From contig CAZTJR010000007.1 of assembly GCA_964613795.1 (NCBI GenBank), positions 52,504-116,503 of the forward strand: 64,000 nt of DNA. Reading direction: 5' to 3'. Position numbers and translations under genes: made by a program. Below the pieces are notes generated by a model. That model did not search any database. It was not told the origin of the DNA and saw only the letters and a program-made list of their open reading frames with translations. This DNA comes from Chromatocurvus sp964613795. Its GTDB lineage: Bacteria; Pseudomonadota; Gammaproteobacteria; Pseudomonadales; Halieaceae. Numbering within the stretch: position 1 is the first letter of the stretch; each line of letters opens with the position of its first letter. Positions 60,251 to 64,000 of this stretch are shown in pieces.

Positions 60251-60901
60251 TCAGATCGCTTTCTGACAGAAGTAGAAGTCAACGCAGTCATAATCGCTGC
60301 TTGCCATCCGCTCGGCGGCTTCCGCAGCCGTTTTGGCCGGCGGCACGATGACCTTATCGCCGGGATACCAGTTTTCTGGCGTGGCCACGCCGTGCTGGTC
60401 CGAGGTTTGCAGTGCATCGAGTAGCCGGAGGAACTCGTCGATTGAACGGCCATTGCTCATCGGGTAGTAGACCATGGCCCGCAGCACGCCCTTCGGATCT
60501 ATTATAAAGGTTGCTCGCACGGCAGAAGTATCCGCGGCCCCTGGATGGATCATGCCGTAGGCCCGCGCAACATCCATTTTCAGGTCGGCGATGATCGGGA
60601 AGGGTATCCTGACGCCGAATTTCTCCTCAATATTGCGTATCCAGGCGATGTGCGAATGCGTGCTGTCGATGGACAGGCCCAGCAATTCGGCACCGCGCGC
60701 ATTAAAGTCCTGCGCACGCCGGGCGAAGGCAATGAACTCGGTGGTGCATACCGGCGTAAAGTCTGCGGGATGCGAGAATAGTACCAGCCATTTACCTTCG
60801 TAATCCTCGAGGCTGCGCTGTCCATCGGTGGTTGGGGCGTTGAAGTCCGGCGCCCGCTCGTTGAGGCGGGGGAGGCCGATTGCCTGATTACTTGCGTCCA
60901 T
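60251..60901 (-). CDS. 1-Cys peroxiredoxin (Prx6/AhpC-TSA family)
   Basis: A 216-residue peroxidase that reduces H2O2 and organic peroxides. The peroxidatic Cys is in SHPADFTPVCTTEF; the Prx6-type C-terminal arm (GVATPENWYPGDKVIVPP) is present. The extreme C-terminus has two more cysteines (DYDCVDFYFCQ), so an atypical resolving Cys is possible. ATG 60901 has AAGGAG upstream; a frame extending to 60985 is rejected because it overlaps the MBL gene. It follows the MBL hydrolase on the same strand and is probably activated by the divergent OxyR. Confidence 0.92.
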   Translation of the reverse strand: MDASNQAIGLPRLNERAPDFNAPTTDGQRSLEDYEGKWLVLFSHPADFTPVCTTEFIAFARRAQDFNARGAELLGLSIDSTHSHIAWIRNIEEKFGVRIPFPIIADLKMDVARAYGMIHPGAADTSAVRATFIIDPKGVLRAMVYYPMSNGRSIDEFLRLLDALQTSDQHGVATPENWYPGDKVIVPPAKTAAEAAERMASSDYDCVDFYFCQKAI

Positions 60902-60974
60902 GGTCCTGCTCCTTGCTTGGTTGGTTGTCTGCGCTGTTTGTGCGCGGGTTTCAAAAACGGCGCGTGGCCGTGTT

Positions 60975-61859
60975 TTAAAGAACATCGAGAGGCACCCGCA
61001 GATACCGGGTCCCGTTCGCGTCTTCTGCCGGCAGTTCGCCAGCTTTCATGTTGACCTGCAGCGAAGGAATGATGAGCCGGGGCATGGCCAGGCTACGATC
61101 CCGCTCTTCGCGCAGTCGGGTAAAGGTCTCTTCGTCGATGCCATCACCGGCGTGTATGTTTGCCGCGCGTTGTTCTGCGACGGTGCTCATAAACTGCAGT
61201 TCGCGTCCGCCCGGGGCGTAGTCGTGGCACATGAACAGGCGAGTCTCGCCTGGCAGGCTCAGTACCCTCTGAATGGAAGCGTAAAGAGTGGCTGCGTCGC
61301 CGCCTGGAAAGTCGGCGCGGGCCGAGCCGGCGTCAGGCATGAAAATCGTGTCACCGACAAAAGCAGCATCACCGATCAGGTGCGTGGTGCAGGCCGGCGT
61401 GTGTCCGGGCGTATGCAGCACCAGCACGCTCAGCGCACCTATCTCGTAGCGATCGCCGTCACTGAAGAGCCGGTCGAACTGTGAGCCGTCGCGCTGAAAT
61501 TTCGTACCCTCATTAAAAATCTTGCCAAATGTCTGCTGCACCACATCGATATGCTCGCCAATCCCGGTTTTTCCACCGAGCGCCGCCTGCAGATAAGGTG
61601 CGGCTGAAAGATGATCGGCGTGTACGTGGGTTTCCACGATCCACTCTACGGTGAGCTGCCGCTCGCGCACGAAATCGATAATGCGCTCGGCGCTGGCGTA
61701 GCCAATGCGCCCGGCGGCGTAGTCGAAATCGAGCACAGAATCGACGATGCCGCAGGCGCCACTGGTCGGGTCCTCGACGACGTAGCTGAAGGTGTTGGTC
61801 GGCGCGTCGAAAAAGGGGGTCACGATCGGTTTCAGGGTTTTGTCGTTGACGATCTGCAT
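60975..61859 (-). CDS. MBL-fold hydrolase, persulfide dioxygenase/Blh-like
   Basis: A 294-residue metallo-beta-lactamase-fold protein with the metal motif ETHVHADHLSA, LHTPGHTPACTTH, VGDTIFMPDAG and MCHDYAPGGRELQF. This pattern (ADH rather than DHxH variants, and CHDY) is characteristic of the ETHE1/Blh group, iron persulfide dioxygenases that oxidise glutathione persulfide. Pairing with a peroxiredoxin and divergent oxyR suggests a sulfide/peroxide stress module. AGGAGA precedes the ATG. Confidence 0.85.
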   Translation of the reverse strand: MQIVNDKTLKPIVTPFFDAPTNTFSYVVEDPTSGACGIVDSVLDFDYAAGRIGYASAERIIDFVRERQLTVEWIVETHVHADHLSAAPYLQAALGGKTGIGEHIDVVQQTFGKIFNEGTKFQRDGSQFDRLFSDGDRYEIGALSVLVLHTPGHTPACTTHLIGDAAFVGDTIFMPDAGSARADFPGGDAATLYASIQRVLSLPGETRLFMCHDYAPGGRELQFMSTVAEQRAANIHAGDGIDEETFTRLREERDRSLAMPRLIIPSLQVNMKAGELPAEDANGTRYLRVPLDVL

Positions 61860-62098
61860 AATCTTTCTCCTGTTGCCTGCTTTGTTGTGACAGGGACAGA
61901 ATAGGGCAGGGACAATAAAAGGAGAAATCGATTATTAATTTAATATTGATCGGATTATCCAATCATTAATCTGACGGATTACCAGAACCTGGATCGGTGC
62001 GTAACTGCCGCCTTGGCATTACGCTGCTCGCTTTACCCGCCCTTCTGAAGTACAACTACGGTAAACTGGCGGCACACGCCCGCGAAGCGATCCTCACA
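61860..62098. promoter_or_regulatory. Divergent oxyR/MBL-peroxiredoxin control region
   Basis: An AT-rich stretch (61929-61971) with GATTATTAAT, GGATTATCC and ATTAATC half-site-like repeats lies between the two divergent transcription units, where an OxyR tetramer would be expected to bind. The match to the ATAG-N7-CTAT OxyR consensus is poor. Confidence 0.4.
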
Positions 62099-63007
62099 GT
62101 GACCGACAGACGCAGTGCCTCCCTCTCCCTGAAGCAGCTGGCCTACCTTCTGGCGGTGCGCGACAGCCTGAATTTCACTCGCGCCGCGGAGCAGTGCTTC
62201 GTTACACAGTCGTCCCTGTCCGGCGGCCTCGCCGAGCTCGAGCGCAGCCTCGGCCTCAAGCTGGTTGAGCGCAGCCGTCAGCGCGTGTCCATGACTCCGG
62301 TCGGCGAAGCGGTTTGCGTCAGGGCAGAACAGATTCTCGCCGCCAGCGAGGATCTGTTCGCTTTCGCGCGCGCCCAGTCGGAGCCGGGAACCGGTAGCCT
62401 GCGACTGGGCATCATTCCGACTATCGCCCCCTATGTTCTGCACGACTTTCTAGCGGCATGCGCAGAGCACTTCCCCGGGCTCGAACTGTTCCTGCACGAG
62501 CGCCAGACCGAGAGCCTCCTCGATCAGGTCAGTGGCGGGGAACTCGACGCCGCGGTGCTCGCGTTGCCCATGGATACCCGGACCCTGGCGGTAACCCATC
62601 TTTTCGATGATCCGCTGCGTTTGCTGGCGGCGCCTGGGCATTCGGTGGTCCGGCGTGATGCACCGCTGCGGTTATCTGCGATCGACACCAGCCAGATCAT
62701 CCTTCTCGAACCGGGTCACTGCCTCCGGGAACATATTCTCTCCGCCTGCGGCGTGGGTGCCCAGGCCAGCCGTCGCTTTGAGGCCAGTAACATTGATACG
62801 CTGGTGCAGCTGGCTGAGGCGGGTTTTGGCCTCGCGCTGGTGCCTGCTATGGCGATAGCACACGGTGTGTTACGGGATACTTCGCTCATCGAGATCTCCC
62901 TACAGACGCCACCGCTCCGAGGCATTGCCCTGGTGACCAGACCCAGTCACCCGCTCCGTGAATTTCTCGAACGCGAGGTGGCTGCGCTCTTCATCGGGGC
63001 CTGTTAA
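62099..63007 (+). CDS. oxyR: OxyR-type LysR-family peroxide sensor
   Basis: From GTG 62099 this is a 302-residue LysR regulator. N-terminal winged helix: LKQLAYLLAVRDSLNFTRAAEQC and SGGLAELERSLGLKLVER (in blocks). The regulatory domain contains EPGHCLREHILSACG with Cys208 and Cys217, nine apart exactly like the redox pair Cys199/Cys208 of E. coli OxyR. It therefore should sense H2O2 by forming a disulfide. The frame is open further upstream to 61997, but that extension has no LysR counterpart. Divergent from the MBL-peroxiredoxin genes. Confidence 0.92.
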   Translation: MTDRRSASLSLKQLAYLLAVRDSLNFTRAAEQCFVTQSSLSGGLAELERSLGLKLVERSRQRVSMTPVGEAVCVRAEQILAASEDLFAFARAQSEPGTGSLRLGIIPTIAPYVLHDFLAACAEHFPGLELFLHERQTESLLDQVSGGELDAAVLALPMDTRTLAVTHLFDDPLRLLAAPGHSVVRRDAPLRLSAIDTSQIILLEPGHCLREHILSACGVGAQASRRFEASNIDTLVQLAEAGFGLALVPAMAIAHGVLRDTSLIEISLQTPPLRGIALVTRPSHPLREFLEREVAALFIGAC

Positions 63008-63077
63008 GCGCTGAAGTACGTTGAAAGCGTGTCGACCGACGTTCGGCGTCCTGCCCCGCAGAACGCGCGTGATGCCT

Positions 63078-63806
63078 CTATTTCGACAGCACGATGAGTA
63101 CAGCCACCAGGATGCCGGCGCCGAGGGCCAACAGGCTGAATCGGCCATGCTCCTTTTCCGCCTGCGGCAAGAGGTGCGTGGCACCAACATACACCAGGGC
63201 GCCAGCGGACATCGAGAGAAGAACACCCAACAACGGTTGACCGATACTGCTGATAAAGGGCCATGAAACCAGCATACCCAGTGGAGTGGAGATCGACGCC
63301 GAGATGACGGCGAGGAACAAGGCACTCCTTTCGCTGAAGCCCCCGCGCGACAAGAGCAGGTAAGTGATGATGCCCTCGGGAAATTCATGTAGCACCATAC
63401 CGATAGCGGCAAGCACGCCAGTGAAAATACTGATGGAGAAGGTTATGGAATAGACGACGCCGTCGATGAAGGAATGAAAGCCGATGCCGACCATTGGTAC
63501 GAGGCCGATACCGTAAGCTGGATGAGTTCCGCGCTCACACACGAACGCGGTGATGAAACGGTTGAACAGATGCATCAATACGAACCCGCCCAAGAGGTAG
63601 CCGGGAGCAAATGGACTCAATTCGAAAGATTTGGGAATAATGTGAAGGAAGGATACCGAGATCAGCACACCGGCGGCGAAGCACACAAAATAAATACTGT
63701 ATTTACGGCCCCAGACCTCAAAATGACGGATGGTATAGATGCCGATGCCCGTGACCAATGCTGCCAGAACACTGGCGCCAAACGCCGTCCAGAAGCTGTT
63801 TTCCAT
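63078..63806 (-). CDS. ZIP-family metal transporter
   Basis: A 242-residue polytopic protein of the ZIP (Zrt/Irt-like) family. Metal-pathway motifs in TM4 (GIGFHSFIDGVVYS) and TM5 (GMVLHEFPEGIITYLLLS) are intact. ZIP proteins move Zn2+, Fe2+ or Mn2+ into the cytoplasm; the HEFPEG motif fits zinc/iron. The ATG at 63806 has GGAGG 5 bases upstream; the frame extends to 63845 without support. It is convergent with oxyR. No Zur-box-like palindrome was seen before it. Confidence 0.9.
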   Translation of the reverse strand: MENSFWTAFGASVLAALVTGIGIYTIRHFEVWGRKYSIYFVCFAAGVLISVSFLHIIPKSFELSPFAPGYLLGGFVLMHLFNRFITAFVCERGTHPAYGIGLVPMVGIGFHSFIDGVVYSITFSISIFTGVLAAIGMVLHEFPEGIITYLLLSRGGFSERSALFLAVISASISTPLGMLVSWPFISSIGQPLLGVLLSMSAGALVYVGATHLLPQAEKEHGRFSLLALGAGILVAVLIVLSK

Positions 63807-63941
63807 GTATACCTCCGCATCATGTCTGCGGTCAGACTGGGCCACTGCACCAGTTAATCGACAAAGCAGCAGAAGTACCTATGCTCAAGGTGCATTTGGT
63901 CGAACCCGGGGAGTTCGGCTCCCATTAAGCCATAGACAACC

Positions 63942-63989
63942 CCATAAACGAAAAAAGGCACCCTTATAGGTGCCTTTTTTCGTTTATGG
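63942..63989. terminator. Long perfect inverted repeat, bidirectional terminator
   Basis: Two perfect 21-base arms (63942-63962 and 63969-63989) around a 6-base loop CTTATA. The GGCACC/GGTGCC core is flanked by six A on one side and six T on the other, giving a GC stem plus T-run in both directions. It terminates transcripts from whichever side is active. Confidence 0.85.
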
Positions 63990-64000
63990 CGGTGGGCCAG
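63987..64000 (-). tRNA. Possible 3' end of a tRNA, cut by the window edge
   Basis: On the minus strand the last 14 bases read CTGGCCCACCGCCA: a CCA end, discriminator G and a 3' acceptor strand GCCCACC, similar to the ends of tRNA-Ser genes. A terminator directly follows, as is usual for tRNA genes. Too short for certainty. Confidence 0.3.

Noticed and set aside
63880..63930. tmRNA-like or other RNA remnant (CAAGGTGCAT and a GGGAG-TTCGG-CTCCC stem)
   Set aside because: No further tmRNA elements (tag frame, pseudoknots, CCA end) are present; the short match is coincidental.

Overview
The window is a GC-rich, gene-dense bacterial chromosome segment. TusBCDE, TrmA, YccA, an OxyR-type regulator and an ectABC-ask cluster point to a marine or halophilic gammaproteobacterium. 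Two features suggest a (former) aerobic anoxygenic phototroph of the OM60/NOR5 kind: a bacteriochlorophyll-delivery (PucC-like) MFS transporter whose promoter overlaps a PpsR/CrtJ-type palindrome, and adjacent genes for propionyl-CoA synthase and bifunctional malonyl-CoA reductase of the 3-hydroxypropionate pathway. The genus assignment is inference. The sequence is a draft scaffold with two 100-N gaps.

Layout. 1-4.7 kb: 3' part of treY, an aconitase-X-type dehydratase and a DUF318 permease. 4.8-8.6 kb: ectoine operon ectA-ectB-ectC-ask on the minus strand. 8.7-18.3 kb: a catabolic block, with a four-gene minus-strand operon (nitronate monooxygenase-like protein, acyl-CoA ligase, two thiolases) divergent from a carotenoid/stilbene oxygenase, then a tandem HxlR regulator and a PaaN-type aldehyde dehydrogenase. 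18.4-24.5 kb: housekeeping genes (dUTPase, a winged-helix/nuclease-like protein, phhB, trmA, tusEBCD, yccA, a secreted dienelactone-hydrolase-like protein). 24.5-35.4 kb: an uncharacterised 664-residue protein with papain-like catalytic signatures, a luciferase-like oxidoreductase, a PEBP protein, a CocE/NonD hydrolase and an RND efflux pair. 35.5-43.4 kb: tRNA-Arg, the BCD transporter with a methyltransferase, a TonB-dependent receptor divergent from an alginate-export-like porin, a CIA30 protein and zur. 43.6-52.9 kb: pcs and mcr, translationally coupled, followed by a tiny membrane protein. 52.9-58.4 kb: a cluster resembling the Pseudomonas Fap functional-amyloid system (degenerate response regulator, Ser-Asp-Asn repeat protein, small secreted proteins, C39 peptidase, coiled-coil outer-membrane protein). 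58.4-64 kb: an esterase, peroxiredoxin and MBL hydrolase divergent from oxyR, a ZIP transporter, and a strong terminator next to what may be the 3' end of a tRNA.

How it works together. Pcs and Mcr together convert malonyl-CoA via 3-hydroxypropionate to propionyl-CoA, which fits light-assisted mixotrophy if the photosynthesis genes lie elsewhere. TGTC-N10-GACA palindromes lie upstream of both the BCD transporter and the TonB receptor/porin pair, hinting at shared control. The Fap-like cluster is the most novel-looking system: its repeat protein consists largely of Ser-Asp-Asn triplets, and two or three of its secreted proteins share a C-terminal motif.
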